Of a stretch of 64,000 bases of DNA, positions 27,003 through 37,939 are shown piece by piece. The notes under the pieces are model-generated. The model was not told the origin of the DNA. It saw only the letters and a program-made list of their open reading frames with translations, and did not search any database. The translations under genes and the position numbers were made by a program. The stretch is from Lactococcus carnosus (GTDB lineage: Bacteria; Bacillota; Bacilli; Lactobacillales; Streptococcaceae): NCBI RefSeq assembly GCF_006770265.1, contig NZ_CP017194.1:620001-684000 (forward strand). Direction: 5' to 3'. The first letter of the stretch is position 1, and the number at the start of each line of letters is the position of its first letter.

Positions 27003-28991
27003 ATGATAGAAAAAGACACGTTACGAAAATTTGAACTAATCTCAAAATATTCGCCTTCTGGAGATCAGCCTACAGCGATAGAGGCCTTATGTGAAGGCAT
27101 CGAAAATGGTGAAAAGGCACAGATTCTTTTAGGTGCAACAGGAACTGGTAAGACTTATACCATGAGTCAAGTGATTGCTAGGGAAAATAGACCAACATTA
27201 GTGATTGCACATAATAAAACACTTGCAGGCCAACTCTATGGTGAGTTTAAAGAATTCTTCCCTAATAATGCGGTTGAATATTTTGTTTCCTACTATGATT
27301 ATTATCAGCCAGAGGCTTATGTGCCTTCAAGTGACACCTATATCGAAAAAGATTCATCTGTCAATGAAGAAATTGATAAACTCCGCCACAGTGCGACGAG
27401 TTCGCTTTTAGAGCGCAATGACGTGATCGTGGTTGCATCGGTCAGCTGTATTTATGGCTTGGGTAATCCAAAAGAATATGCTGATAATGTGGTGAGTTTA
27501 CGTCCTGGACTAGAGATCTCTAGGGATCACCTATTAAATAGCTTGGTTGATATTCAGTTTGAGCGCAATGATATAGACTTCCAGCGTGGCAAATTCCGTG
27601 TACGAGGAGATGTGGTCGAAATATTTCCAGCTTCTCGTGACGAAAATGCGTTTCGGGTTGAATTTTTTGGTGATGAAATTGAACGTATTCGTGAAATTGA
27701 AGCCCTAACAGGACATGTACTCGGTGAAGTCGAACATCTAGCCATATTCCCAGCGACTCACTTTGTGACAAATGATGAGCATATGGAAGACTCGATTGCT
27801 AAAATAGAAGCAGAACTTGAAGGGCAACTCAAGACCTTCAATGAAGAAGGGAAATTATTAGAAGCACAGCGCTTGGAGCAGCGGACAAATTATGATATTG
27901 AGATGCTCCGTGAGATGGGCTACACAAATGGCGTCGAAAACTATTCTCGCCATATGGATGGGCGATCTGAAGGTGAACCCCCGTATACACTCCTTGATTT
28001 CTTCCCAGATGATTTCATGATCATGATCGATGAGAGTCACATGACCATGGGTCAGATAAAGGGGATGTATAATGGTGACCGTGCGCGTAAGGAGATGCTG
28101 GTTAACTATGGCTTCCGCTTGCCAAGTGCCTTAGACAATCGACCTTTGAAACGAGAAGAATTTGAGAGTCACATTCATCAAATCGTCTATGTATCAGCAA
28201 CACCAGGAGACTATGAGTTAGAACAGACAGATACCATCGTTGAACAAATCATACGACCAACTGGCCTATTAGATCCTATCGTTGAAGTCAGACCTAGCAT
28301 GGGACAGATTGATGATTTATTAGGGGAAATAAATGAACGTGCTGAGCGTAACGAACGCACCTTTGTGACGACCATGACCAAGAAAATGGCAGAAGACTTA
28401 ACGACTTATTTCAAGGAAATGGGTGTTAAGGTTAAATACATGCACTCAGATATTAAAACCTTAGAGCGAACGGAAATTCTCCGTGACTTAAGGCTTGGTG
28501 TGTTTGACGTCTTAATAGGGATTAATCTCTTACGTGAAGGAATCGATGTTCCTGAGGTATCCTTAGTTGCGATTCTTGATGCTGATAAGGAAGGCTTCCT
28601 TCGTAACGCTAGAGGACTTGTCCAAACCATCGGTCGTGCTGCACGTAACTCTGAAGGGCGCGTAATCATGTATGCGGATAAGATGACAGCATCCATGCAA
28701 ATTGCCATTGAGGAAACAGCAAGACGTCGTGAGACACAGATGGCCTATAATACTGAACATGGGATCACACCGACAACGATTATCAAAGAAATACGAGATA
28801 AGATCGGCCTAACTAAAGTTGCTGATGATGGTCAAGAAGTAGCCGTCGATTACACAACGATGAATCGTAAAGAACGTAAGGCTGCGATTAAAACATTAAC
28901 TGAACAGATGAATGAAGCAGCTGGCAACTTAGACTATGAGTTGGCTGCACAAATTCGAGATACGATTTTGGAGATTAAAGCGATTGACTAG
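27003..28991 (+). CDS. uvrB: Excinuclease ABC subunit B
   Basis: Damage-verification helicase of nucleotide excision repair, working with UvrA and UvrC. It is 662 aa: Walker A GATGTGKT at 44-51, the DNA-clamping beta-hairpin ([12 protein letters not shown], about 97-108), helicase motifs including DESH, and a C-terminal UVR domain ([13 protein letters not shown]). No Shine-Dalgarno is visible. An extended -10 TGGTAAAAT ends 6 nt before the ATG, which suggests a leaderless mRNA. Confidence 0.96.
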   Translation: MIEKDTLRKFELISKYSPSGDQPTAIEALCEGIENGEKAQILLGATGTGKTYTMSQVIARENRPTLVIAHNKTLAGQLYGEFKEFFPNNAVEYFVSYYDYYQPEAYVPSSDTYIEKDSSVNEEIDKLRHSATSSLLERNDVIVVASVSCIYGLGNPKEYADNVVSLRPGLEISRDHLLNSLVDIQFERNDIDFQRGKFRVRGDVVEIFPASRDENAFRVEFFGDEIERIREIEALTGHVLGEVEHLAIFPATHFVTNDEHMEDSIAKIEAELEGQLKTFNEEGKLLEAQRLEQRTNYDIEMLREMGYTNGVENYSRHMDGRSEGEPPYTLLDFFPDDFMIMIDESHMTMGQIKGMYNGDRARKEMLVNYGFRLPSALDNRPLKREEFESHIHQIVYVSATPGDYELEQTDTIVEQIIRPTGLLDPIVEVRPSMGQIDDLLGEINERAERNERTFVTTMTKKMAEDLTTYFKEMGVKVKYMHSDIKTLERTEILRDLRLGVFDVLIGINLLREGIDVPEVSLVAILDADKEGFLRNARGLVQTIGRAARNSEGRVIMYADKMTASMQIAIEETARRRETQMAYNTEHGITPTTIIKEIRDKIGLTKVADDGQEVAVDYTTMNRKERKAAIKTLTEQMNEAAGNLDYELAAQIRDTILEIKAID

Positions 28992-29122
28992 GAACCGATG
29001 ATATACACAAATATGCATGTTTAATGAAGTGCTTATACGTAAGTGCTAGTCATGACAACGCTGTAAAACCTTATTTTAAAAGGGAATTGTTTTATTAGTA
29101 TGAGTGGAAATTAGCAATAGAC

Positions 29123-29150
29123 TTGACTTTAATTGAAAATAATGTATAAT
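29123..29150 (+). promoter_or_regulatory. Promoter of the first amino-acid-binding lipoprotein
   Basis: TTGACT, 16-nt spacer, TATAAT. The downstream paralogue has an almost identical promoter. Confidence 0.82.
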
Positions 29151-29195
29151 TATTAGTGTTTGAAAAATAAATATACAAGTTTGGAAGTAAAGAAA

Positions 29196-30002
29196 ATGAC
29201 ATTAAAAAAACTAGGCCTAACGTTTATGGCCTTAACATTGCTTGTGACACTTGCTGCATGTGGCACCTCATCAAAAAATGGCTTATCTAAAATAAAAGAT
29301 AAAGGGACTTTGACAGTTGCTGTCAGTCCTGACTATGCACCATTTGAGTTTCAGATGCTAAAAGATGGCAAAAATGTCGTTGTTGGATCTGATATTGATT
29401 TAGCAAATGAAATTGGTAAAGCCTTGGGTGTAAAAGTTAAAATCCAGGCTATGGACTTTAACAACGTACTTGCGAGTGTGACCAGTGGTAAAGCTGATAT
29501 CGCCATATCAGGTATATCTGCTGATGCAGAACGTAAGAAAGCCTATGATTTTTCAGATAGCTACTATTCAGCACAAAACGTGATCGTTGTGAAGAAAGCC
29601 AATCAGGATAAACTGAAAACACTTGCTGAGTTTAAAGGTAAAAAAGTGGCAGCTCAAAAAGGATCTGTTCAAGAGAAAGTAGCGACTGAACAGGTTAAGG
29701 ATGCCTCATTAGTTGCCTTGATCAAAACAGGACAAGCAATCAATGAACTTAAAAATGGCACAGTCGAAGGGGTTGTATTAGAAGGCCCGATCGCTAAGTC
29801 TTATGTGTCAGCCAACTCGGATTTAATGATTTCAGATATCAAATTAGATTCTTCAGATACAGATAGTTACTGTGTCGCGATGCCTAAAAAATCTGATGCA
29901 CTAAAAAAAGAAATTGATCAAGTAATCAAGAAATTAAAAGCAACTGATGCAGTTAACAAATCAGTTGAGAAAAACTTTGAATTAGCACAAACAGCTAAAT
30001 AA
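29196..30002 (+). CDS. Amino acid ABC transporter substrate-binding lipoprotein, copy 1
   Basis: Family 3 solute-binding protein, predicted to be lipid-anchored outside the cell: signal peptide with lipobox LAAC near residue 22, then KIKDKGTLTVAVSPDYAPFEF and VGSDIDLANEIG, typical of polar amino acid binders (glutamine, arginine, cystine class). It is 268 aa from the ATG at 29196; an upstream TTG in frame lacks RBS support. No permease or ATPase is adjacent, so it must use a transporter encoded elsewhere. Its neighbour at 30230 is a close paralogue. The ligand cannot be told from sequence. Confidence 0.9.
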   Translation: MTLKKLGLTFMALTLLVTLAACGTSSKNGLSKIKDKGTLTVAVSPDYAPFEFQMLKDGKNVVVGSDIDLANEIGKALGVKVKIQAMDFNNVLASVTSGKADIAISGISADAERKKAYDFSDSYYSAQNVIVVKKANQDKLKTLAEFKGKKVAAQKGSVQEKVATEQVKDASLVALIKTGQAINELKNGTVEGVVLEGPIAKSYVSANSDLMISDIKLDSSDTDSYCVAMPKKSDALKKEIDQVIKKLKATDAVNKSVEKNFELAQTAK

Positions 30003-30015
30003 TGGATTGACCATA

Positions 30016-30069
30016 AAATAATCATTGCCACCCTGTGCTTGCACAGAACAGGTATGGTTATTTTTTTAC
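30016..30069 (+). terminator. Terminator between the two binding-protein genes
   Basis: AATAATCAT pairs with ATGGTTATT, with inner CTGTGC-TT-GCACAG, followed by TTTTTTT. Each paralogue is therefore its own transcription unit. Confidence 0.8.
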
Positions 30070-30114
30070 TTTAAAATGAGCCGAATATGGCAGAAAATAA
30101 TCATTTTTTGATCT

Positions 30115-30127
30115 AAATCCGAACATA
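30115..30127 (+). promoter_or_regulatory. PurBox-like site before the second binding protein
   Basis: AAATCCGAACATA matches the PurR box AWWWCCGAACWWT at 12 of 13 positions. Its centre is about 75 bp upstream of the predicted start of transcription (near 30196), the distance described for PurR-activated promoters in L. lactis. A weaker CCGAGC copy lies at 30148. Confidence 0.5.
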
Positions 30128-30161
30128 TAAAGGATAATCGTTAGATTCCGAGCAAATAATC

Positions 30162-30189
30162 TTGACTTTATAAACCATAAATGTATAAT
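30162..30189 (+). promoter_or_regulatory. Promoter of the second binding-protein gene
   Basis: TTGACT, 16-nt spacer, TATAAT. Confidence 0.82.
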
Positions 30190-30229
30190 CATACTATAAA
30201 CTAATAAATATACAGAAAAGAGATATAGG

Positions 30230-31054
30230 ATGAAGATAAAGAAATTAGGATTAGTGCTTGTGTCACTTGGTGCAATTGTTGCCTTGGCTGCTTGTGGTGC
30301 GGATAAGCAGTCTGGTGCAGATAAATATCTCAGTAAAATAAAGGATAAAGGGACATTGACTGTTGCTTTAAATCCTGATTTTGCACCATTTGAGTTTCAA
30401 ATCATCAAGGATGGTAAAAATGAGATTGTCGGTTCTGACGTTGATCTGGCAAATGAAATCGGTAAATCATTAGGTGTTAAAGTTAAGTTTCAAGCCATGG
30501 ATTTTAACAATGTTTTAGCTTCAGTACAATCTGGAAAGGCTGATATTGCTGTTTCTGGTATTTCTGCAACAGCTGAGCGTAAAAAAGCCTACGACTTCTC
30601 AACACCTTACTATACTGCTAAGAATGTGATGATTGTCAAAAAATCTGATCTTACTACCTATAAAAAGTTATCTGATTTTTCGGGTGTTAAAGTTGCAGTT
30701 CAAAAAGGATCGGTTCAAGAAAACATTGTTAGCGACCAAATCAAGGGTGTCAATGCTGTCAGTCTAATCAAAAATGGTCAAATGATTAATGAACTTAAAA
30801 ATGATACGGTGTCAGGTGTTGTCTTTGAAGAACCGATTGCTAAAGCCTATGTGTCAGCAAATCCTGATTTAACGATTGTGTCGAGTATCCAATTTGATTC
30901 ATCAAAATCGGATAGTTATGCCATTGCTTTACCAAAAGACTCTGGTAATCTTAAAACAGAAGTAGATAAGGTGATTAAAAAACTCAAGGCTGATGGCCAA
31001 ATAGATAAATTGGTTGAAAAGAATTTTGAGTTATCTCAAAAATCTGCTAAATAA
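30230..31054 (+). CDS. Amino acid ABC transporter substrate-binding lipoprotein, copy 2
   Basis: Paralogue of the preceding gene with the same layout: signal peptide, lipobox LAAC (about residue 21), KIKDKGTLTVALNPDFAPFEF, VGSDVDLANEIGKSLGVKVKF. It is 274 aa. The two proteins are very similar over their whole length, so they arose by tandem duplication, but each has its own promoter and a terminator separates them. Only this copy has a PurBox-like site, so their regulation may have diverged. No permease is adjacent. Confidence 0.9.
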   Translation: MKIKKLGLVLVSLGAIVALAACGADKQSGADKYLSKIKDKGTLTVALNPDFAPFEFQIIKDGKNEIVGSDVDLANEIGKSLGVKVKFQAMDFNNVLASVQSGKADIAVSGISATAERKKAYDFSTPYYTAKNVMIVKKSDLTTYKKLSDFSGVKVAVQKGSVQENIVSDQIKGVNAVSLIKNGQMINELKNDTVSGVVFEEPIAKAYVSANPDLTIVSSIQFDSSKSDSYAIALPKDSGNLKTEVDKVIKKLKADGQIDKLVEKNFELSQKSAK

Positions 31055-31121
31055 AATGAGCCATATGTCATAAACATGATTAAAAATAGCGACTTTATGG
31101 CTTAAATGCCTGATAGTGTGA

Positions 31122-31148
31122 TATAATAGTATCAATATTTAGTAAATT
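31122..31148 (+). promoter_or_regulatory. serC -10 element and CodY-like box
   Basis: TATAAT (31122-31127) preceded by TGTGA forms an extended -10. AATATTTAGTAAATT (31134-31148) agrees with the CodY box AATTTTCWGAAAATT at 12 of 15 positions and lies at the expected start of transcription, a repressing position. Confidence 0.55.
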
Positions 31149-31213
31149 CTAAATCTTACGTCAACTCTTAATATCAAGAGTGTTGTTAATCGAAAAATGG
31201 AGGGTTCATCAGA

Positions 31214-32311
31214 ATGACAGTTTATAATTTCTCAGCAGGTCCTGCTGTATTACCGAAACCAGTACTTGAAGTCGCACAAAAAGAAATGCTTGATTATCGC
31301 AATAGTGGTATGAGTGTGATGGAACTGTCCCATCGGTCCGCTGAGTTCGATGAAATTATCAAATCCGCTGAATTACGGTTGCGTGAGTTGATGGCGATTC
31401 CTGATAACTATAAAGTGATTTTCTTGCAAGGTGGTGCGTCATTACAATTCTCGATGATTCCCTTAAACCTGGCACAAAAAAATAAAAAAGCGTATTATCT
31501 GGTTGGTGGCTCATGGGGCAAGAAAGCCTATACAGAAGCTGTTAAATTAGCAAAAACGATTGATTTCCAACCTGAACTTTTGGCTTCTTCGGAAGAGACT
31601 GTCTTTAACCACATCCCAACCTTTGATGCTAAAACGATTGATAAAGATGCTGCCTACGTGCATTTGACGACTAATAATACGATTGAAGGCACAACAATCT
31701 ACGATTTACCGGATACAAATGGTGTGCCGATCGTCGCTGATATGAGCTCAAATATCCTAGCTGTTCGGTATAACGTTGCTGATTTTGGCTTGATTTATGC
31801 CGGTGCCCAAAAAAATATTGGCCCTGCTGGTGTGACGATTGTGATTGTCCGTGAGGATTTGTTGAATGATGAGCCTGTCTTATCATCTATGCTAGATTAC
31901 CGCATCCAAGCTGACAATGACTCTCTATATAATACACCACCAACATACGGCATCTACATGGCCCGTCTGGTATTTGATTATGTTGCTAGTCTCGGTGGCG
32001 TTGATGCCATGGAAACAAAAAATATCGAAAAAGCAAACTTGCTTTATGACTATATAGATCAGTCTGAATTTTACTCAAATCCTGTATCAGTTAAGGCTGA
32101 TCGTAGCATCTGTAATATCCCATTTGTCACACCGACAGATGAGTTGGATAAGTTGTTTAATAAAGAAGCACTTGAACAGGACTTTAAGAATATCAAAGGT
32201 CACCGTTCAGTTGGTGGGATGCGTGCCTCTATCTATAATGCCTTTCCATTAGCAGGTGTTGAAGCATTGGTTGCATTTATGAAAGCATTTGAAGAGAAGA
32301 ATAAAGGATAA
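31214..32311 (+). CDS. serC: Phosphoserine aminotransferase
   Basis: PLP enzyme converting 3-phosphohydroxypyruvate and glutamate to phosphoserine, the second step of serine synthesis. It is 365 aa. [10 protein letters not shown] opens the protein, GGSWGKKA and the PLP lysine K200 in [10 protein letters not shown] are clear, and RASIYNAFP near the C-terminus is typical. RBS GGAGGG precedes the ATG. It forms an operon with serA, 10 nt downstream. No serB follows, so the phosphatase is encoded elsewhere. Confidence 0.95.
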   Translation: MTVYNFSAGPAVLPKPVLEVAQKEMLDYRNSGMSVMELSHRSAEFDEIIKSAELRLRELMAIPDNYKVIFLQGGASLQFSMIPLNLAQKNKKAYYLVGGSWGKKAYTEAVKLAKTIDFQPELLASSEETVFNHIPTFDAKTIDKDAAYVHLTTNNTIEGTTIYDLPDTNGVPIVADMSSNILAVRYNVADFGLIYAGAQKNIGPAGVTIVIVREDLLNDEPVLSSMLDYRIQADNDSLYNTPPTYGIYMARLVFDYVASLGGVDAMETKNIEKANLLYDYIDQSEFYSNPVSVKADRSICNIPFVTPTDELDKLFNKEALEQDFKNIKGHRSVGGMRASIYNAFPLAGVEALVAFMKAFEEKNKG

Positions 32312-32321
32312 TCAGACAAAC

Positions 32322-33497
32322 ATGGTATATACAGTAAAAACATATAACAATATCAATAAAATTGGCTTACGTGAGCTGGGTAATGGTTTCCAAATTGATG
32401 GTGATCACAAAGAAAATCCAGATGCTTATATCATTCGATCTGAAAACCTTCATGGTGCGAGGTTACCTGAAAATTTGGTCGCGATCGCGCGTGCCGGTGC
32501 TGGGACAAATAATATCCCAATCGACGTAGCAACTGATCAAGGGATTGTTGTCTTTAATACACCTGGTGCAAATGCAAATGCTGTAAAAGAAGCAGTTCTT
32601 GCATCAACACTTTTGAGTGCGCGTGATTACATCGGTGCAACTAGCTGGGTGAATACACTGACAGGCGATGATGTTCCTGAGCAGGTTGAAGCTGGTAAAA
32701 AACAATTTGCTGGTTCTGAAATTGCTGGAAAAACACTAGGTGTTATCGGCTTAGGTGCGATCGGTGCTAGAATTGCAAATGACGCTGTTCGTTTGGGCAT
32801 GAATGTTATCGGTTATGATCCCTATGTCAGTGTCGAAACTGCTTGGGGATTAAATAGAGCAATCATACGTGCAACTGAGATCCATGACGTCTTTAAAAAC
32901 TCTGATTACATCACGATTCATGTACCATTGACTGAGGAGACGAGAAATACATTTGACCGTGAAGCCTTTGATCTCATGGGTAAAGACGTGACAGTTATCA
33001 ACTTTGCGCGTGGTGAGCTAGTTGATAACACAGCACTATTTGATGCGATTGAAACTGGTGTAGTCAAACGCTACATTACTGACTTTGGTACAGAAGACTT
33101 GCTTAACAAAGACAAGATTACTGTTTTACCACACGTTGGCGGCTCAACAGAAGAAGCAGAGTTGAACTGTGCAATTATGGCAGGTCAAACAATCCGTCGC
33201 TTTATGGAGACAGGTGAGATCATTAACTCTGTTAACTTCCCAAATGTCAAACAGGTCTTGACGACACCTTTCCGTATTACCTTAATTAATAATAATGTCC
33301 CAAATATTGTGGCACGCATCTCAACACGCGTTTCTGATGCTGGTATCAATATCTCAAATATCATTAACCGCTCAAAAAATGATCATGCCTATACCTTGCT
33401 TGATTTAGATGAATCAGATGAGCAAAAAGTCCAAGCACTTGCGGATGAATTTAACAAATCAGAGCATATCGTAAAAGTGAGAATCATCAAAAAATAA
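32322..33497 (+). CDS. serA: D-3-phosphoglycerate dehydrogenase
   Basis: First step of serine synthesis, oxidising 3-phosphoglycerate with NAD+. It is 391 aa: catalytic and Rossmann domains (GVIGLGAIGARIAND nucleotide motif, about 144-158; INFARGELVD) and a C-terminal ACT domain (about 320-391) for serine feedback. The frame extends 11 codons upstream into serC, but the ATG at 32322 fits the family and has AAAGGAT upstream. A decayed copy of its last codons lies 350 bp downstream. Confidence 0.94.
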   Translation: MVYTVKTYNNINKIGLRELGNGFQIDGDHKENPDAYIIRSENLHGARLPENLVAIARAGAGTNNIPIDVATDQGIVVFNTPGANANAVKEAVLASTLLSARDYIGATSWVNTLTGDDVPEQVEAGKKQFAGSEIAGKTLGVIGLGAIGARIANDAVRLGMNVIGYDPYVSVETAWGLNRAIIRATEIHDVFKNSDYITIHVPLTEETRNTFDREAFDLMGKDVTVINFARGELVDNTALFDAIETGVVKRYITDFGTEDLLNKDKITVLPHVGGSTEEAELNCAIMAGQTIRRFMETGEIINSVNFPNVKQVLTTPFRITLINNNVPNIVARISTRVSDAGINISNIINRSKNDHAYTLLDLDESDEQKVQALADEFNKSEHIVKVRIIKK

Positions 33498-33520
33498 GGC
33501 CATGCCTTAGATAACTGAAT

Positions 33521-33567
33521 TAAAAGGTGCTTTATGGTTTGGAAACAACCTACAAAGCACCTTTTAA
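33521..33567 (+). terminator. Terminator after serCA
   Basis: AAAAGGTGCTTT (33522-33533) pairs with AAAGCACCTTTT (33554-33565) around an inner GGTT/AACC stem. The T-run is short. Confidence 0.72.
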
Positions 33568-33620
33568 TGTGTCTTTAGACAAGTTGAGTGTTTTGATGAA
33601 AAAGTAAAAAAAGATGAGTG

Positions 33621-33653
33621 GTTAAGGTTGAGTTAAGTAATGATGTGTATACT
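33621..33653 (+). promoter_or_regulatory. CiaR-type direct repeat and -10 of a small RNA
   Basis: GTTAAG-GTTGA-GTTAAG (33621-33637) fits the streptococcal CiaR site NTTAAG-N5-WTTAAG except for G at the W position. It is followed by 10 nt and TATACT (33648-33653). There is no usual -35, as in CiaR-activated csRNA promoters. Confidence 0.68.
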
Positions 33654-33659
33654 ATAGTT

Positions 33660-33724
33660 ACCCCTAAAACATTTTTTCATAACAACTTCCTATAAAAACA
33701 TCGCTAACTTAGCGGTGTTTTTTG
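33660..33724 (+). ncRNA. Candidate CiaR-dependent small RNA (csRNA-like)
   Basis: From the predicted start near 33660 to a strong terminator is only about 65 nt, with no open frame. The terminator is AAACATCGCTA-ACT-TAGCGGTGTTT plus T-run (33697-33724). The unpaired 5' part contains ACAACTTCCT, able to pair with Shine-Dalgarno sequences. Promoter, length and layout match streptococcal csRNAs, which block translation of targets such as comC. The ciaRH genes themselves are not in this window. Confidence 0.65.
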
Positions 33725-33734
33725 TATGCTTTAA

Positions 33735-33763
33735 TTGACAGTCTCTGTTTTTTGGGATAAAAT
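33735..33763 (+). promoter_or_regulatory. Promoter of the ArsC/Spx-like gene
   Basis: TTGACA, 17-nt spacer, TAAAAT. It gives a leader of roughly 125 nt that runs through the serA remnant. Confidence 0.78.
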
Positions 33764-33844
33764 ACAGATATCAATTCATAAATTTTTTATTTTGTTATGC
33801 TTTCAGAAAATTGCTGATATCAGTTTGTGCTTGATGTACTTAAT

Positions 33845-33893
33845 GATGAAGTGAACAAGTCTGGGCATATCATGAAAGTGAGGACTATCAAAA
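33845..33893 (+). pseudogene. Remnant of a duplicated serA 3' end
   Basis: 49 nt with about 80% identity to serA 33446-33494 (39 of 49 bases by eye). Translated it reads DEVNKSGHIMKVRTIK against DEFNKSEHIVKVRIIK. There is no upstream serA frame and no stop at the matching place. It lies directly before the ArsC/Spx-like start codon. Confidence 0.75.
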
Positions 33894-33896
33894 CCG

Positions 33897-34253
33897 ATGA
33901 CGACATTTTACTGGTACCCGAAATGCTCAACTTGCCAGAAGGCAGCTAAAGAGCTTGAAACATTAGGACAAACTGTTGAGAAAATAGATTTAAAAACGAC
34001 CCCACCAAAGGCTGAGGTGATTTTATCTTGGTTGAAAACATCTGGACTAGATAAAAAGAAATTTTTTAATACCTCTGGTATTAGCTACCGTCAGCTGGAC
34101 TTAAAAGATAAGGTGGCTGATTTAACACTAGAAGATGCTGCTGAATTGCTTGCATCTGACGGTATGTTGATTAAGCGCCCAATCCTGCTGGATGCGTCTG
34201 GTCATATCCTTCAAATTGGGTATAGAACGCCATATGAATCGCTGTTAGGCTAA
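33897..34253 (+). CDS. ArsC/Spx-family thioredoxin-fold protein
   Basis: 118 aa with the ArsC/Spx/YffB fold: the N-terminal strand MTTFYWYPKCSTCQKA carries a CxxC pair (C10, C13), followed by IDLKTTPPKAE and the later KRPILL segment with the conserved cis-Pro region. It could be a glutaredoxin-like reductase (arsenate reductase family) or a transcription modulator like MgsR. Spx proper usually has a longer basic C-terminus. GAGG lies 14 nt upstream, a distant RBS. It ends at a strong terminator. Confidence 0.82.
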   Translation: MTTFYWYPKCSTCQKAAKELETLGQTVEKIDLKTTPPKAEVILSWLKTSGLDKKKFFNTSGISYRQLDLKDKVADLTLEDAAELLASDGMLIKRPILLDASGHILQIGYRTPYESLLG

Positions 34254-34264
34254 TTATCATGAAA

Positions 34265-34312
34265 TAAAAAGAGCGATTAACCATGTCATAGTGGTTAATT
34301 GCTCTTTTTTTT
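34265..34312. terminator. Bidirectional terminator before exoA
   Basis: AAAAAGAGCGATTAACCA and TGGTTAATTGCTCTTTTTTT form a long stem usable on both strands. Confidence 0.92.
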
Positions 34313-34325
34313 GCTAGAGATCAGT

Positions 34326-35153
34326 TTATAAATCAATTTCAAGTAGGATTGGTGTATGATCTTGTCTGGTACCAGAGTCAATCATTTCAGATTTAGTAAT
34401 CGCATTTGCAATTCTCTCTGATGTGATAAAATAGTCAATCCGCCAGCCTGAGTTATTGATTTTACTTGTTTTAGAACGTTGTGCCCACCAAGAATAGACA
34501 TTTGGCACTTGACCATGGACATGTCTAAAGGTATCAGTGAAGCCAGCTGCTAGCAAGTTTGTAAAGCCATTGCGTTCTTCATCAGTAAAGCCAGGTGAAT
34601 TCCGATTATTTGTCGGATGTGCTAAGTCGATTTCAAAATGGGCGACATTGTAATCTCCTGTTGCGATGACAGGTTTTTGTGCATCAAGTGATAGCAGATA
34701 CTCACGATACTTGTCGTCCCAGATTTGACGCTCAACTAAGCGTTTAAGCCCATCACCCGCATTTGGTGTGTAAACTTGTGTTAAGAAGAAGGTATCAAAC
34801 TCAAGTGTGATAATCCGGCCTTCACTGTCCATCGTAGATGGCGCACCGATTTCTGGTGTCGTGACAGTCACAGCAAGTTCTTTTTTATAAAGGAACATGG
34901 TACCTGCATAGCCTTTGCGAGCTGGCTCTACAGATGAACGCCAAGCAAGGTTATAGGCTGGGAAACGCATTTCAAGGAGTTCTAAGTGTTTTTTGGTTGG
35001 CCCTTTAGCAGATAGTTTTGTTTCCTGTAAGGCGATGACATCGGCGTCAAAGCTAGCAAGTGTCTCTAAGACAGACTGTGATAGCTGCGCACGAGCTGAA
35101 TCACTAGTTAAGGCGGCGTTTAGGGAATCGATATTCCACGAGATAAATTTCAT
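34326..35153 (-). CDS. exoA: Exodeoxyribonuclease III / AP endonuclease
   Basis: Base-excision repair enzyme of the Mg-dependent ExoIII family. MKFISWNIDSLNAAL, the metal ligand in IALQETK, GDYNVAH, and the C-terminal WRIDYF and DHTPILLEIDL are visible. From the ATG at 35153 it is 275 aa, the length of the pneumococcal ExoA as I recall it. Two in-frame ATGs lie upstream at 35159 and 35168. The -10 TATAAT (35172-35167) overlaps the upstream one and ends 7 nt before 35159, so a leaderless mRNA would start at 35159 and add two residues. No clear RBS. Confidence 0.94.
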   Translation of the reverse strand: MKFISWNIDSLNAALTSDSARAQLSQSVLETLASFDADVIALQETKLSAKGPTKKHLELLEMRFPAYNLAWRSSVEPARKGYAGTMFLYKKELAVTVTTPEIGAPSTMDSEGRIITLEFDTFFLTQVYTPNAGDGLKRLVERQIWDDKYREYLLSLDAQKPVIATGDYNVAHFEIDLAHPTNNRNSPGFTDEERNGFTNLLAAGFTDTFRHVHGQVPNVYSWWAQRSKTSKINNSGWRIDYFITSERIANAITKSEMIDSGTRQDHTPILLEIDL

Positions 35154-35211
35154 ATTCATATCTTTCATTATAACAAAAAAATAGTGGTTCCAATCATAGG
35201 AGGTTTCTGAA

Positions 35212-35616
35212 CTATTTGGGAGTTAGATCCGAGAAGCCAGTGGAATCATCTAATTCACGGATTAGTCTGGACTGCAATAAATAAGCCACCTGGTATTTAA
35301 CTGTTAAGCCTTTTAAGAATGGTCCTAACTGATCATGTCCACCAGCTAATTGAGCTAAGGTTGTTAGATAAGCCTCTTTTTCTTCCAAAGTAGCAATCTT
35401 TTTAAAATAGCCCCAAATATGTTGATAGGCTGTCGTTAACGTTTTAACTGTTGGGACTTGCTGTTCTGCCTCAGCTAATAATCGGTTAAATTCAGTTGCC
35501 TTATCAACTGTCCAGTCATTGTTTTTAGCTAACTGTCTGATTTGGTTATAGTGTTGTTGGGAATGGGCCATGACCCAATATTTGTTTTCTGCCCAGTCTT
35601 GTTGCCAGCTTGTCAT
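35212..35616 (-). CDS. DUF1722 (YbgA-like) protein
   Basis: 134-aa alpha-helical protein. It starts WQQDWAENKYWVMAHSQQHYNQIRQLAK and has LLQSRLIREL near the C-terminus, features of the DUF1722/YbgA domain. In some bacteria this domain is fused to a DUF523 domain; here it stands alone. Molecular role unknown. The ATG has TAGGAG 6 nt upstream. It precedes exoA on the same strand, but exoA has its own -10. Confidence 0.8.
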   Translation of the reverse strand: MTSWQQDWAENKYWVMAHSQQHYNQIRQLAKNNDWTVDKATEFNRLLAEAEQQVPTVKTLTTAYQHIWGYFKKIATLEEKEAYLTTLAQLAGGHDQLGPFLKGLTVKYQVAYLLQSRLIRELDDSTGFSDLTPK

Positions 35617-35784
35617 GATAACTCCTAAGTCGTGTGATATGATACTTGCTTTAAATTATACCAAATAAGTATGCCAAGCGTTAACCATAAGACTAACACT
35701 AAGTTTATCCCGTTGGTTTTCCTGCTTGCCAACCGGTAGCTGAGGCAATAAAGCTGATGTCTAGTCATTATCTAGCCTATAAAT

Positions 35785-35794
35785 ATGGTATAAT
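35785..35794 (+). promoter_or_regulatory. Extended -10 promoter of metG
   Basis: ATGGTATAAT, with TATAAT at 35789-35794 and TG at the extended -10 position; no good -35. It gives a leader of about 40 nt. There is no T-box. Confidence 0.65.
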
Positions 35795-35821
35795 AGAAAC
35801 TTATTATGGCATCTCATCTGA

Positions 35822-37846
<2,025 letters not shown>

Positions 37847-37910
37847 TTGCTGCACCATTAGCTTGGCAATCTAGCTTAAAAATCTAGATGTCAAAAATAG
37901 ATAGAAAAGG

Positions 37911-37934
37911 ACAAGGCAGATAAGCCTTGTTTTT
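37911..37934 (+). terminator. Terminator after metG
   Basis: ACAAGGC-AGATAA-GCCTTGT followed by TTTT. It ends only about 6 nt before the next start codon. Confidence 0.75.
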
Positions 37935-37939
37935 GGTAA

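Noticed and set aside
33743-33896. ArsC/Spx-like gene starting inside the serA remnant frame
   Set aside because: The remnant runs into the next gene in a different frame; the family start MTTFYWYPKC at 33897 is clear.
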